Part shown: one piece after another, positions 8,109 to 17,445 of the stretch
How the letters are laid out: every line of letters begins with the position of its first letter
Position numbering within the stretch: position 1 is the first letter of the stretch
NCBI GenBank assembly: GCA_964200075.2
Contig: CAXNAA020000214.1
Coordinates: 1-24,265 of the forward strand
Direction: 5' to 3'
Origin: Sphacelaria rigidula
Lineage: Eukaryota; Phaeophyceae; Sphacelariales
DNA: 24,265 bases
Translations under genes and position numbers: made by a program
Notes under the pieces: generated by a model
The model's database searches: none
What the model was told of the DNA's origin: nothing
What the model saw: only the letters and a program-made list of their open reading frames with translations

Positions 8109-8296
8109 CTGCGATTTTTGGGGGGCATACACACGGCATGGAACAAAACACCAGCACAAGGCGGGGGCAACAGGGGTCTGGAAGTGGATATCTTGGCGCG
8201 AGTATGTGGCAGAAACAGCGTTATCCAATGTAATCACTCCATTCTATCATTTGTCATACGTGTGGGGAGAACTAGAGCAGGCAATCACCCGTCGGG

Positions 8297-8372
8297 GGGG
8301 GGCGTACTTATGTGTTGCTCACCTTGGTCGTTTGACCATTGACCACAGATCACTTTCGAGACGGGTTACCGT
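8297..8372 (+). repeat. R1 5'-end fragment
   Basis: A G-run is followed by GCGTACTTATG, then GTTTGACCATTGACC-C-GATCAC and GAGACGGG, a diverged version of the first 80 bp of R1 (compare GATCTTGCAT...ATGACCATTGACCTCGCATC at 5381-5420). Confidence 0.45.
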
Positions 8373-8439
8373 TCCCACTCCTAAAAGAAACACCTTCAGC
8401 ATTTGAGAGCTCATTGCGTTTCTTCCATAGACTAGAGGG

Positions 8440-8664
8440 ATCCTACGATAGGGGGGCGGAGGGGTGTTTAATTCCACGAAAAAAAAACTCACGGGTGTGT
8501 CAGAGGACCGAACACACTCGCCGTGCGCTTGTTTGTATCCGGGTGAAAATGATGTCAAGTAGCATGAATTAGTGGTATCTATAGCTATCAACCGCGTTCG
8601 AACAACTGTTGCTGCTTTCGTGGAAGAAATGGCCCCAACTGCGCCCTCCCTCCTATCGTAGGAT
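8440..8664. mobile_element. Short inverted-repeat (MITE-like) element, 225 bp
   Basis: The left end ATCCTACGATAGGGGGGCGGAGGG pairs with the right end CCCTCCCTCCTATCGTAGGAT. Further in, TTCCACGAAA (about 8472) pairs with TTTCGTGGAA (about 8617). The imperfect terminal inverted repeats are about 40 bp. There is no transposase frame and I could not identify a target-site duplication, so it is a non-autonomous element or an inverted repeat of other origin. Confidence 0.5.
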
Positions 8665-8705
8665 GACGCATTGCACAAGAATCTTTTACGTATCTTATCC
8701 CCTTC

Positions 8706-8975
8706 ATGTTACCCCGTCTATGGCTTCCATCATTCTCGTTGGCTTTCTCGTTACTTTCTGATGTACCTAGCGATTTCACGCCACCCTCACCTACTTCTCA
8801 CATTTCCCCCTCCAACACGTCCCGTAGCTCCTGGTATAGTCCACATTCTGCCTCTACCTTAGTTCTACTCTCTGTTGCTTTGCCGCAGGGGCAACTCTGT
8901 GCATCTACTGGGGCGTTGGGTATGTATTCCGGGCTTCACTTTCATCCTATGGACACACCCTGTACTGTGACGTGA
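8706..8975 (+). CDS. Possible small secreted Ser/Thr/Pro-rich ORF
   Basis: A frame of 89 codons with a real ATG. It begins with a hydrophobic stretch that could be a signal peptide (L-P-S-F-S-L-A-F-S-L-L-S), then a Ser/Thr/Pro-rich region (D-F-T-P-P-S-P-T-S-H) and a second hydrophobic patch (T-L-V-L-L-S-V-A-L). The underlying DNA is pyrimidine-rich, which by itself yields Ser/Pro/Leu codons, so chance is a serious alternative. No family is recognised. Confidence 0.2.
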   Translation: MLPRLWLPSFSLAFSLLSDVPSDFTPPSPTSHISPSNTSRSSWYSPHSASTLVLLSVALPQGQLCASTGALGMYSGLHFHPMDTPCTVT

Positions 8976-9469
8976 TCGGCACCTCCTCCTACCCCAGGGA
9001 ACAACGACATAGAGCATAGGGATAAGGCACACGTTTAACTTGCTAGGTAAGGTACGCGTGGCATAAGTGCAGTGGCACAGCAACCGGAAACACGGAACAT
9101 CGGACACGTATCAAGGCACCGTACACAGTGCGGAAAAAATGGTCAGGCGTCAACATATCACCCGATCCCTAAGCGGCCGCCTGGCTAACAAGAGCTACAG
9201 TAATGTACTGTTCGAGCGAAGGGCAGCATCACATCAGTCGACACACCGACATGTATCCAGTCAGACACCCTGCAATACAACACATAGCCTAGGTCGGCGG
9301 GCGTCGTGGAGTGTACAATGCTATCGCAGTACCACGGTAAGAGCTGATGTCCATCTACCCTCGCTGATCGGGTTGACTACCCTATTTACTCTCCCTCGGG
9401 TGGAGCTACACGTGAAATTATCGTTCGTGTAGACTGTTGACGAGTATCACCCCCCAGTATCGTTCGTAA
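8976..9469. other. Unassigned sequence
   Basis: One 121-codon plus frame (9067-9432) starts at GTG and is rich in Ser, Arg, Thr and His, like a chance frame. I saw no repeat and no RNA gene here. Confidence 0.4.
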
Positions 9470-9865
9470 TCACGTTAGGTGTTGACCCTTTGGGTCGTCC
9501 ACGGAACAGAAGCTAATTGCTTGCATGGTGAATGGGAGGACACAAGAGAACGCGATGAGTGCTGAAACCGTGTTTTGTTGGCTCCCTGGCATTCGTGATG
9601 TCGACGATCTCGCCAAAATACTAGCGAGTTGAGGCATGTGCAGCACCGGCACCTTCTGGTCAATCACCGGCACCTTCTGGTCAATCACAAAGTCAATTTT
9701 GTGCGGGAGGTGACCCTCAAAGATGACATTGAAATTTTGTACCAGGCCACAAAAAGGACACAGGGTGAAACCCGAACACATGCATACTAAAACACAATTT
9801 ATGACTTGCTGCAAGCTGCCGTGCTGCAGAAATTTTAAGCATGAGTCATATTCCGAACAGATCAT
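9470..9865 (-). CDS. ATG-started ORF with a CxxC pair, function unknown
   Basis: A frame of 131 codons starting at a true ATG. It contains two close cysteine pairs (C-M-C-S-G-F-T-L-C-P-F-C-G), then an aromatic/hydrophobic stretch (N-F-N-V-I-F-E-G-H-L-P-H-K-I-D-F), then a perfect tandem duplication of seven residues (I-D-Q-K-V-P-V twice, 9644-9685), then a Ser-rich segment and V-D-D-P-K-G-Q-H near the end. The in-frame 21-bp duplication and balanced composition favour coding. Upstream on the minus strand the DNA is A-rich (T-rich on plus, 9890-9960). No homologue is recognised; a zinc-binding fold would need more ligands than are seen. Confidence 0.4.
   Translation of the reverse strand: MICSEYDSCLKFLQHGSLQQVINCVLVCMCSGFTLCPFCGLVQNFNVIFEGHLPHKIDFVIDQKVPVIDQKVPVLHMPQLASILARSSTSRMPGSQQNTVSALIAFSCVLPFTMQAISFCSVDDPKGQHLT
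9644..9685. repeat. Perfect 21-bp tandem duplication
   Basis: CACCGGCACCTTCTGGTCAA plus T occurs twice with no differences. It lies inside and in frame with the minus-strand ORF 9865-9470. The lack of divergence suggests a very recent slip. Confidence 0.95.
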
Positions 9866-10335
9866 CTGGATGAATATTTTCCTCGCTTAATTTGTTTTTT
9901 GTTTTGGGCATTAGTTTTGTTTTCGTTGTTTTTTCGTTCTCTTTTCCGTCCGCTCCCTTGCCTTCGTGTTAGTTTTTGGTGCTGGTTTTGCTACAAGATG
10001 GGGTTTTTGCTGTACTTTCGTCTGTTTCATCCACGTTACTTTCCTACATCCAATTCCCCTATTCCTTCTTAAACCCTGCTCAAAGTCAAACTTTTGTAAT
10101 CTCTTTCATATCCTCGTCTTGAAACGAGACAGACGTACAAGCTACGGAATAGCTTACAACGCTGCGGCACTCGAGCACGTCTTCAAATCTCGTGCGTGCC
10201 ATGTTCATTCATTGGTGGTTCGAGTTGATAGCGTGTGTCACACCCACCGATCTGCTACGAATTCACACGCCGCCGAGGCAAATAGATAGCATTGTTTTTG
10301 CCAGACTAAAGATCGTTCGTGTATATAATCTGTTC
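9866..10335. other. T-rich tract and unassigned sequence
   Basis: 9890-9960 is strongly T/pyrimidine-rich on the plus strand (TTTGTTTTTTGTTTT, TTTTCGTTCTCTTTTCC). A 107-codon plus frame starting at 9966 has a Phe/Leu/Cys-rich first half from this composition and is not called. Confidence 0.45.
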
Positions 10336-10641
10336 TCATGAACGTAACAACACAACGAGATCGTTTCTTGTAACTAGATCATTTTTCTGCGACACTACAG
10401 GGATGAATTTGCTGTTTTGGGGGTGACGATATATAACAGTGAAATTTGCATGTTTTTGGGAACCGTGAGGGAGGATGTGGGATGGGTAAGGTGGGGCAAT
10501 GTAGTTCGTCATGAAACCCGCATTTTTTACTTTCCCGGTGCAATATTGAAGCGTCGGCCGAAAGTGTCCAACACTACCCACCCCCGACAGTAGGAACACC
10601 AGATCGGATCTGAGGTAGCTTCTCATGAGTATGAAGACCAT
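10336..10641 (-). CDS. Possible ORF, function unknown
   Basis: A frame of 101 codons with a real ATG. After a hydrophobic start (M-V-F-I-L-M-R-S-Y-L), the middle has a balanced, Tyr/Pro/Asn-containing composition (Y-I-A-P-P-Y-P-S-H-I-L-P-H-G-S) and the end contains two N-D-L-V motifs (Q-K-N-D-L-V-T-R-N-D-L-V-V-L-L). The length is within chance range for this base composition and no motif is known to me. Confidence 0.25.
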   Translation of the reverse strand: MVFILMRSYLRSDLVFLLSGVGSVGHFRPTLQYCTGKVKNAGFMTNYIAPPYPSHILPHGSQKHANFTVIYRHPQNSKFIPVVSQKNDLVTRNDLVVLLRS

Positions 10642-10922
10642 TCCCGCCCTAGTTGCATTGGCGATTTGGCGCTGATGATCTTATGAAAAAGTGACCGGAC
10701 AAATCGTGCGACCTTAGAAACGCTTGCTGCACTGCCCGACAAGATTCTCGCGAACTTTCCCGATTATTCGTAAGTCCAGTTCGACTATTAGGCCGGACTA
10801 CTGTAGCGAGGGTTCATACAGCTCCAGGAAACCTTCGGGTTATGTAAAAAACGCTATGAACAATACAGAAGCGTTTTATTTTTTTTTGCATTTTTGGATC
10901 ATGACCACTCGTGAAGCCCCGG

Positions 10923-10987
10923 TGGCTCAGTTGGCAACCTCGAAACCTTCTGATGGTTGGGTCGTGTGTTCAAATCTCGGAGCGATC
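10923..10987 (+). promoter_or_regulatory. Internal RNA polymerase III promoter (A and B boxes) of the SINE
   Basis: The A box TGGCTCAGTTGG (10923-10934) fits TRGCNNAGYNGG exactly. The B box TGTTCAAATCT (10977-10987) differs from GGTTCGANNCC at a few positions. The spacing of about 42 bases is normal for tRNA-type promoters. Confidence 0.6.
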
Positions 10988-11243
10988 TGGGATTTTTTCT
11001 CACACCACGCCGAACAGTGGAGAGCGACCATGTCGAGGTACCCAAACTTCGACTCAATGGTCGACGAGGGAAAGAAAGCGCTGTCTCGCGATGAAAACTA
11101 AAGGCAAGCACCGCAGAAGGAAGGTGGAGTTGTAAATAAATGAATAAATAAATCCTGTGTTGAGCTTCCTCCTGTGTGACCCCGGCTGATGCGCCCACAT
11201 ATACCGAAAGGTGTAGGCCGGCGTTCAGAATAGATGGGACGAC

Positions 11244-11244
<1 letters not shown>

Positions 11245-11303
<59 letters not shown>
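11245..11303. repeat. (AC)29 microsatellite
   Basis: An uninterrupted AC run of about 59 bases at the 3' end of the SINE. The same position in the copy at 1-70 has only a short AC run, so the element probably seeds the microsatellite. Confidence 0.95.
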
Positions 11304-11305
<2 letters not shown>

Positions 11306-12294
11306 AGAAAGCGCTAGTCTTGCCCGAAGTAAAACTAGGTGTGAAAATGATCGAGAGCGTACGCTGAAGTTCTCTGAGAGAGTTAATGCACCGAGTCTCC
11401 CCGGGGTAGCACAATCTTCCGAACACCGTATGCGGAGGGAAATCGGAGCTGACTCGCTGGAATAGGCATTGTGAAGTCGTGTTCACACCCATCAGAAGCG
11501 AACTGATCCAACACATACCGTATACTGTATTGTAGATATTGCGGATTACGCCGTGATGCAACACGGTACAGATACTGTGGTACAGTCGGCACACATAGTT
11601 AATAGTAGCATCAGACAAACACCTTACCCTACCGATCACCACGCGGATCGCAGAGGGCCAAAGCCTGTGCCCTTGTTTAACGACACCCCCGTGGCGGCAC
11701 AAACGACCTTCCCCGTGGCGGCATTGGCGCCTTTGTCCGTATCCTCTTGTTAGGCGCGAGACAGACGGGGACATGACCTGTCCTGGCGTGAAACACACGG
11801 CCACGATAGTTTCCCCTGAAGGATAGGAGAGGCAAACGGTGGCCATTTATCATTTTCCTTGGCCGGTTGCACTGCTGTTCGTGTAAATAATCAGTACAGA
11901 TTTAAGCCCACCACTCCCCCTCCAATAATGTCTCACGGTCGTTGGTGTTGTGCAAGCCGTCAGATTCCAATCATTAGGAGGCCGACAGTTCCAGGTTCTC
12001 GCTCAGCGTATGGGGTGCCGGTTGGGGGTAAACCTACCCCGAAAAATGATATCCCAGTTCTGTAACGTGATCTTGCACACACACGAGTGCTAGAAGCCAG
12101 CGGGCGATCCTTTCAATATCCGCCTTAGCAGCACACTGTCTGACTTTTCGATGTCAGAGAAGCTATGGCCGGTGGTTGTGTGCGACGTTCTGGGTAGTTG
12201 TCAGGCTAAGTACGATACATGGCAGACTCATGGTACGATTCAATCTGTACTGTGTTCACCTACTGTCTGCACATAGCAGAGCTCGTCACTGGAC
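11304..12294. other. Unassigned sequence
   Basis: No supported gene. Open frames are short and lack distinguishing features. GCCCTTGTTTAACGACACCC (11669-11688) and nearby GTGGCGGCA direct repeats (11690-11722, two copies) are minor. Confidence 0.4.
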
Positions 12295-12530
12295 TTTGCC
12301 ACGAGACGGGACGGGACCATTTTCCCGTCTCAAGGGAAACGACGGGACGGAATCGATTTACGTCGCCGTTAAAAAAACATCGGGGCGGGACGGGAACGGT
12401 TTTCCGTCACTAGGAAAACAGTTTGACGGCATTCCCGGTCAGTCCGTCCCAATTTCACGGGAACGCTCCCGTGAGAATTCACCGTTCCGTCTTGTTCCAT
12501 CCCGTCCCGATCTGACGGAGAAGCGTGCAC
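12295..12530. repeat. GACGGGAC-rich dispersed repeat, patch 1
   Basis: It contains many copies of (GA)CGGGACGGGA and its complement TCCCGTC in short alternation (GAGACGGGACGGGACC, TTTTCCCGTCTC, CGGGGCGGGACGGGAACGG, CCGTCCC, GGAACGCTCCCGT, CATCCCGTCCCGAT). Both orientations of the motif occur within 30-60 bp of each other, giving many local inverted repeats. Confidence 0.6.
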
Positions 12531-12589
12531 AACCCTCCCAAAACAAGCGAGGGGAGACCATCACTTAGTGCAGCGATAATTTGACACAT

Positions 12590-12625
12590 TCATAAAGGTA
12601 TGACCATTGACCTCCGAGGTACAAC
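12590..12625 (+). repeat. Possible R1 fragment
   Basis: TATGACCATTGACCTC (12600-12615) equals the R1 core at 5401-5416 (ATGACCATTGACCTCGCATC). The match is about 16 bp and the flanks do not continue it. Confidence 0.35.
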
Positions 12626-12659
12626 ATCCGACCACCAACAGCAGTCGAATCGACGCAGA

Positions 12660-13120
12660 TTAGCGACGAGGAAACGCTCCCGTCTCGTCTCGTAGGCTCC
12701 GGGGGCACGGGACATTCTGTATCTGCTCCGTCTCGTCCCGAAGTCACGTAACAAGCCCTGCTCACGATAATTGTGATCCGTTTACACTTTTGTGGGACAT
12801 GTAAAAATGGGCTGTGGAAGGAACAGGAGCCTGAGACGAAAACGAGAAAAAACGCACACCCAATAAGTGCAAGTATGCACTCAATCTTTCCATGAGATTG
12901 GATGGTATTCATCGTGGAATACACCGGGAATTTTCCGTGACGACGGGAGGGGAAATTGTTGTCGTCGTCAAGTAACGACATGACGATACGGAAACGTTTG
13001 TCCACCGCCAAGAAACAAGGTGACGGGACGGCACAGCTTTTCCGTTGCCGAAAGCACGATGGGACGACGAATTCCCGCCCCGACCAATCTCCCGCCGCGA
13101 GAGTTTTCCTCCGCGACAAG
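12660..13120. repeat. GACGGGAC-rich dispersed repeat, patches 2 and 3
   Basis: 12666-12750 carries GCTCCCGTCTCGTCTCG and CCGTCTCGTCCCG. 12930-13110 carries TTTTCCGTGACGACGGGAGGGGAAA, GGTGACGGGACGGCAC, GATGGGACGACG and ATTCCCGCCCCGACC. The stretch between (about 12760-12925) lacks the motif. Open frames across it on both strands come from the biased composition. Confidence 0.5.
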
Positions 13121-13534
13121 CTCCGGGCTATAAGAGCTAGTGCTTTCCCGTTTTGTACCGGCACAGTCTGGTACTACCTGTGCCGTGAAATATATCCGAC
13201 AGCAAGTACTGCTGTTGGTGTTGCGGACTTGTGTCCGCCAAAGTTGGATCGTACTTTTGTACCACACAAGCAGTACACACGGCAATGATCGGTATTGGGT
13301 TTTCCGCGAAGATGATCATTGTGTAGGGCTTCGATACGGTGACGGCCCGCTCATAAGAAGTGTCTTCGTAAAAAATTGAGCCTCAGATTTCCGAAAAACT
13401 AGGAAATTTGCAGTGAGAAATTTGAGCTCAAATGATGAGATATATAAAGGAATGGAGCGGCAGGGAATCGATCGATACCTTCCAACGAAAATTATTACGT
13501 ATGAAAAATAGCTGACGTGAGAAACGAAAACAGA
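13121..13534. other. Unassigned sequence, A/T-richer than the flanks
   Basis: No supported gene. A minus frame (13738-13316, 140 codons from a non-ATG start) covers part of it and includes the 18-bp minisatellite; it is Phe/Ser-rich and not called. Confidence 0.4.
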
Positions 13535-13586
13535 TTGCTGGGCTAGGAAAGGTTGCTGGGCTAGGAAAGGTTGCTGGGCTAGGAAG
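13535..13586. repeat. 18-bp minisatellite, 2.9 units
   Basis: TTGCTGGGCTAGGAAAGG is repeated at 13535, 13553 and 13571, the last unit ending AGGAAG. The minus translation is F-L-A-Q-Q-P repeated. The period is a multiple of three, so the frame is kept. Confidence 0.95.
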
Positions 13587-13970
13587 AAGTTACCAAAATA
13601 AGAACGAGGTGCCAGTGTTTTGGCCAGGAAGAAAAACTGTGACACAAAAAAAACGCTCATGTTGACTGGCAGAGTAAGGCTTTGAGTCCCGCTCAATACA
13701 GCGGTTATCCCATATATGAGTGGGCCAGTGCTGCACACAACGCCACACCATCTTAATCACCGCAACAGTAATACAATGTTCATGGTGAAGCATACACCTA
13801 ATACCTAATACACATCATGCCTCGGCCATAAATCAAACGGCAACCCAGGCGACCGACAGTTAGTACTTCCGTTCGGATGGGGGAACGTCTGTCACAGACC
13901 TCGTAAACCGAACCGTACTTTCCAGCATAGCTCTAAACGTCGTTGTTGAGGGGAAATTCATTAAATCAAC

Positions 13971-14632
13971 AGTCGATCGTCGAAATCGAGGATTGAGCTT
14001 TCCATTGAGGATGAGAACCCGGAGGGTTGAAATCTTCGTATTGATTGATGCGATTTGATCGACTGATTGTCGCACTTTTACTGATCCCCCAGGGTTCCAG
14101 CCGTTGTCTCATGATAGACGTACCCAAGAAAAACGCAACTGAAACACGCTCTGAAGAAAAGCAGTAACAGGAGGAAAAAAAAAGTCAAACAGAACGACAT
14201 AGCAGACTAAGTCGTAACAAAAAAATTAATAAAAAAGTAATAAAAAAGTCAACACAAGCAAAGCACAGAAAGAAACGTATTTACACCACATTTTTATTCC
14301 TTTTTCTACTGGTAGCTGTTGACAACTGCTACACACCCTACAATTTTCGATTTCGATAACCGAAATGTTGGGGTCCTAGATGACGGAACATGCCTGGGGA
14401 ATTTAGATGATCCGATCGGATCGCCGAAATTCCTCTACATTGATTTTTCACCCAGGACCTCAACATTTCGGTTATTGAAATCCAAACTTGTATGGCGTGG
14501 AGTACTTGTCAATAGCTACTAGTAGGTGAAGGAGTGGAATCATATTCCGAATATTCTGTGTGATAAGAAGGTTTTATCTTCCGGGTTCTCCTCCTCAATA
14601 AAAAGCTCCATCCTCAATCTCGATGATCGGTT
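13971..14632. mobile_element. Fold-back (MITE-like) element, copy 1, with an internal insertion
   Basis: The left arm (CGATCGTCGAAATCGAGGAT, GAGGATGAGAACCCGGA, AATCTTCGTAT) is the inverted partner of the right arm (CTTATC, TCCGGGTTCTCCTCCTCAAT, AATCTCGATGATCG at 14618-14631). Inner arms CGAAATGTTGGGGTCCTAG (14361-14379) and CCCAGGACCTCAACATTTCG (14451-14470) also pair. The centre is the perfect palindrome GATCCGATCGGATC (14409-14422). The same design occurs at 21796-22242. There is no transposase frame. Removing the 233-bp insertion at 14043-14275 leaves about 430 bp, close to copy 2. Confidence 0.75.
14043..14275 (+). mobile_element. 233-bp insertion inside fold-back copy 1
   Basis: Copy 2 and the opposite arm lack this stretch. 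It is flanked by CGTATT on both sides (14037-14042 and 14276-14281), consistent with a 6-bp target duplication. The right half is A-rich (AAAAAAATTAATAAAAAAGT, a repeated AATAAAAAAGT unit, and GAAAGAAA at the end), which resembles a retroposon tail. The left half has GATTGATGCGATTTGATCGACTGATTG. No terminal inverted repeat was seen. Confidence 0.5.
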
Positions 14633-15574
14633 GTCAATTGAATGCGAAAGAACAGACCGTGGGTAACTTGAAATTCGCAGCAGTTTTCAGATTTCGACTT
14701 TGTACCTCATGCGTCTTTTACTCACAATGAAACGATAAAAGATCCACCCCAAGCTTCGCACACACATTCGCATTGACACAAAGCCTAACCACATGCATCT
14801 GCCAGTCACAAGTGAGATCGGTATCGGTGCTCAGGGGTGCGACAGGATCTTTCGCCATCTCGGCTCTGCATGTACCTTGTCAGGCAACAGGTGCAGCAGT
14901 CTGTGGTGTGCACACTGATTGTACGAACACACCTCTCAAGCTTGTGGCTGCTCTTCTTTCACCAGTGAAAGTGGAGTTTGGGAAGGGTATTCGAACGGAC
15001 AGGTGGGGATAAAATACTCACCGCACACGTGTTTTCGCTGCTGCTACTATCAATACAACAGTACAGTACTCTTCCTGGTGCATTGGCCTTCGCTTGAGGA
15101 ACCACAACACGTCGGTTTTTCATCTCGGCTGCTCACGACAGGCCAATCACTCATTTAGGCTGCTCACGAGTGGGAAGGGGCGCTTGTGAGAGCTGGGGCG
15201 ACTCTCGGGAAGAGTCGCAGTCATATCAAGAGCAATATCCCTGTTTTGTTTTGCTGCTTGCGGAAACTGCGCAAGCTGAACGGACGGTTTGCAGCCTTCT
15301 AGCTCCCCCAGCTACAGTAGTCAGCGTCAGAAGTATGCAGAATTAGTCATTTCTTAGTTTCTAAAAAATTTCCCAAATTTGTTTCGCTTGCCACCGCTCA
15401 TCACAGTGACTGTTGGATGCCAAAACATGGGCATCTGGACATATTTTTATCCTCTTAACAAAAATTGAGAGAAAAAATATCGGCGACCAATATTGAGTGA
15501 TTTACAGGCTAGACCAATCTTCGGGGGTCCTGCGAAAATGCAACCCCAGGTTGAAGCTGTTCGGTATTTTCAGT
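14633..15574. other. Unassigned sequence
   Basis: No gene is supported. A 79-codon plus frame from 14773 (ATG? no: it opens with TTG) reads Ala/Val/Leu-rich near P-L-K-L-V-A-A-L-L-S-P-V-K-V-E-F, but it overlaps another frame. GGCTGCTCACGA occurs twice (about 15126 and 15159). Confidence 0.4.
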
Positions 15575-15845
15575 GGACCGACTTGATCCCGATCATATAC
15601 GTGACGACTCAGCAATGATTGTTTCTTGAAATTCCACCTATTCACTGCGCTAAAGCCGGAAAACTGTGTTTCTTGGACCATTCACGGTCAATCACACCCC
15701 TCCTGATAAACGGAGTCTTCACCCCGTATCACCCCCACAACACCAACTGGGGGATTGTGATTTGAGCACGGTCTACTTGTTTTGGCGAACGTATCGACGC
15801 TAGCACTTTCGAGTGCTCATGGGAAATGTCATGCGAAAACCCCCC
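15575..15845 (+). repeat. Diverged tandem duplication, unit A (period about 323 bp)
   Basis: It aligns in the same orientation with 15900-16168. Anchors: GCCGGA-AACTGT, ACGGTCAATCACACC, CCTCCTGATAAACGG (15699 and 16023), CCGTATC-CCCC, CAACT-GGG, TTTGAGCACGG (15761 and 16084) and CGCTAGCACTTTCGAGT. Confidence 0.7.
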
Positions 15846-15899
15846 GAAAAGAGGCCATCCACCGAAAATACTTGACTAACGTCTGTGCAGTATAGGAGG

Positions 15900-16168
15900 C
15901 AAACACGATCTCGATCGTTACTGTGAAGAATTTTGTACGTATTCATTCATCTCAATATTTACCGTTTCGCTGCGGAAGAGCCGGACAACTGTTTTTATCG
16001 GAACAAAAACGGTCAATAACACCCTCCTGATAAACGGGGTACCTAGTCCGTATCGCCCCAAAACATCAACTTGGGTACTGCAGTTTGAGCACGGCCCACG
16101 CTTCCCCCCTAAATCTACCGGCGCTAGTACTTTCAAGTAGTAATGAAGAGCAATACTCGGGAAAACTC
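15900..16168 (+). repeat. Diverged tandem duplication, unit B
   Basis: Partner of 15575-15845, 323-324 bp downstream with little length change. The divergence is considerable and spread evenly, so the duplication is old. No frame is conserved between units. Confidence 0.7.
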
Positions 16169-17255
16169 AAGAACTTAAGAACTACGAATTCTGAAAACTT
16201 CTGATGCTGACTACTTCAACACGTTCAACAGTCAACATGGGAACATGAAAGTTTAGCATCAATCTATACAGTGGCGCGCCCGGTACTTGCTGAACGTTTT
16301 GTTTCGATTTGGTTCGAAGAGATAAAAAAGCATGTGAAACAGGCACAGACATGAGGGGGGCTAGCCGACACATGCCGGCAGTGGGTAGTGGGTATACTAC
16401 GACAGACGCAGTCCGGTGGTGTGCTGGAACACAGCCGCTACGACGTTCTTCACATACATGTTGACTGATGCAAATGCCCATGTCTCGCACAACCATTGTA
16501 GCCGGTAGGGTGGGAAATATCCGCTCGTTCGACACAACCGAACTGTGCTTGAAAGAGGAAACGAGCCGAGCAGAAAGAGCCCCTTGAAGTAGGCACAACA
16601 CGTGTAATGCTCTATGTACGCTTACTGTCAAAGCACGTGGTGATGATACATGGGATAGCTCGGCCTTGGGGTGTTTGTGGTGGCTGCATGTCGCCTGCAC
16701 CAAAACGAGCAGTATATACCGTCAAATGTCTCGAGCTCATCCAGAGTCTATATTTGAAGTCACGGAGCATTCTCGACATCGATAACACAATGCGTACCTT
16801 CTGTTTCGCGCCAGGAGAGCTGTGACGGGGCCAGATTGTTGTGGCTCAGGTGCCCCTTGTAGGAGCTATGGTGGTGAAAACACTGATAAGAGTCTCGGCA
16901 GGAGATACCCTTGAGGATGTACTTGCCTGATGGAGAGAGATATCACTGATCGAATCAGGCACGACGCAGCGGGGTAACCAAAGACGCCTCCTTGTATCGG
17001 ACGCTCCTTGTTTCATTTGAAATCGCTCCATGAAAGTCTGGGTTTGTGTTTTTCAAACATACATTAGAACAAGATGTACAGCAGTCCCGTTGGTATCATA
17101 CTATCTGTAAGGTACATCTACTGTAAGGTATACTTACTTGTAAAGGTTTGTGTGGGTTGGGAATAACCAAAAGGACAAGCGGCAGCACAGTTTGATAATT
17201 TGTGTAGAGGCGTGTTCGGTCATGACGCTGTTCCCTCTTACATCTCTTTCAGTCA
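16169..17255. other. Unassigned sequence with weak ORFs
   Basis: A minus frame 16703-16182 (173 codons) opens at TTG and has a chance-like composition. A plus frame starts at ATG 16607 (72 codons) and a minus frame at ATG 17031 (61 codons, M-E-R-F-Q-M-K-Q-G at its start). They cannot be told from chance here. Confidence 0.35.
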
Positions 17256-17400
17256 GGCACGTACACACAGACCCAGGGCACCTCCTACCGGGATGTCTGT
17301 CGGTACTTCTATAGCCAGTGCTGCAAAGTACGAACTGGCGACGAAAACCCAGCCCCGTTACAGCATTACAAGTGCAACGGGAGGTATGTACCGGTTGTAC
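17256..17400. repeat. Diverged tandem duplication, unit A (period 231 bp)
   Basis: It aligns with 17486-17630. Anchors: ACGT-CACAC, GGGCA-CTCCT, AGTGCTGCAAAGTA (17317 and 17548) and TGGCGACGAA. On the minus strand this unit reads F-V-A-S-S-Y-F-A-A-L-A-I-E-V-P-T-D-I-P-V-G, matching unit B closely. Confidence 0.6.
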
Positions 17401-17445
17401 AATACAGCGAATGAGGGATGGGTGCGGTTTTGAAGTGCATGTGGT

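Larger units (their letters stand above)
10913..11303 (+). mobile_element. tRNA-derived SINE with an (AC)n end
   Basis: The head (10913-10990) has a pol III A box TGGCTCAGTTGG and a B-box-like TGTTCAAATCT. Between them an anticodon-arm-like AACC-TTCTGAT-GGTT has a CTG anticodon, U33 and A37. The D and T stems are poorly paired, as in a SINE head and not an intact tRNA gene. The body (10991-11132) is unique here. AAATAAATGAATAAATAAAT follows, then the block shared with 1-70 and a terminal (AC)29. The opposite-strand translation gives N-T-R-P-N-H-Q-K-V-S-R-L-P-T-E-P-P-G, a typical product of tRNA-like heads. No clear target duplication was found. Confidence 0.65.

Noticed and set aside
7699-8157. 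Other long frames on both strands across 7.6-8.3 kb.
   Set aside because: They are shadows caused by GC-rich triplet composition and the 117-bp duplication.
10913-10990. An intact tRNA-Gln (CTG) gene.
   Set aside because: The D stem, T stem and acceptor do not pair properly, and the shared tail at 1-70 and an AC end show it is a SINE head.
10899-11846. A 315-codon minus-strand open frame.
   Set aside because: It runs through the (AC)29 microsatellite (poly Cys-Val) and the reverse of the SINE head, so it is an artefact of repeats.
16182-16703. A 173-codon minus frame.
   Set aside because: It opens at TTG; Ser/His/Val-rich, chance-like composition, no splice signals that stood out.
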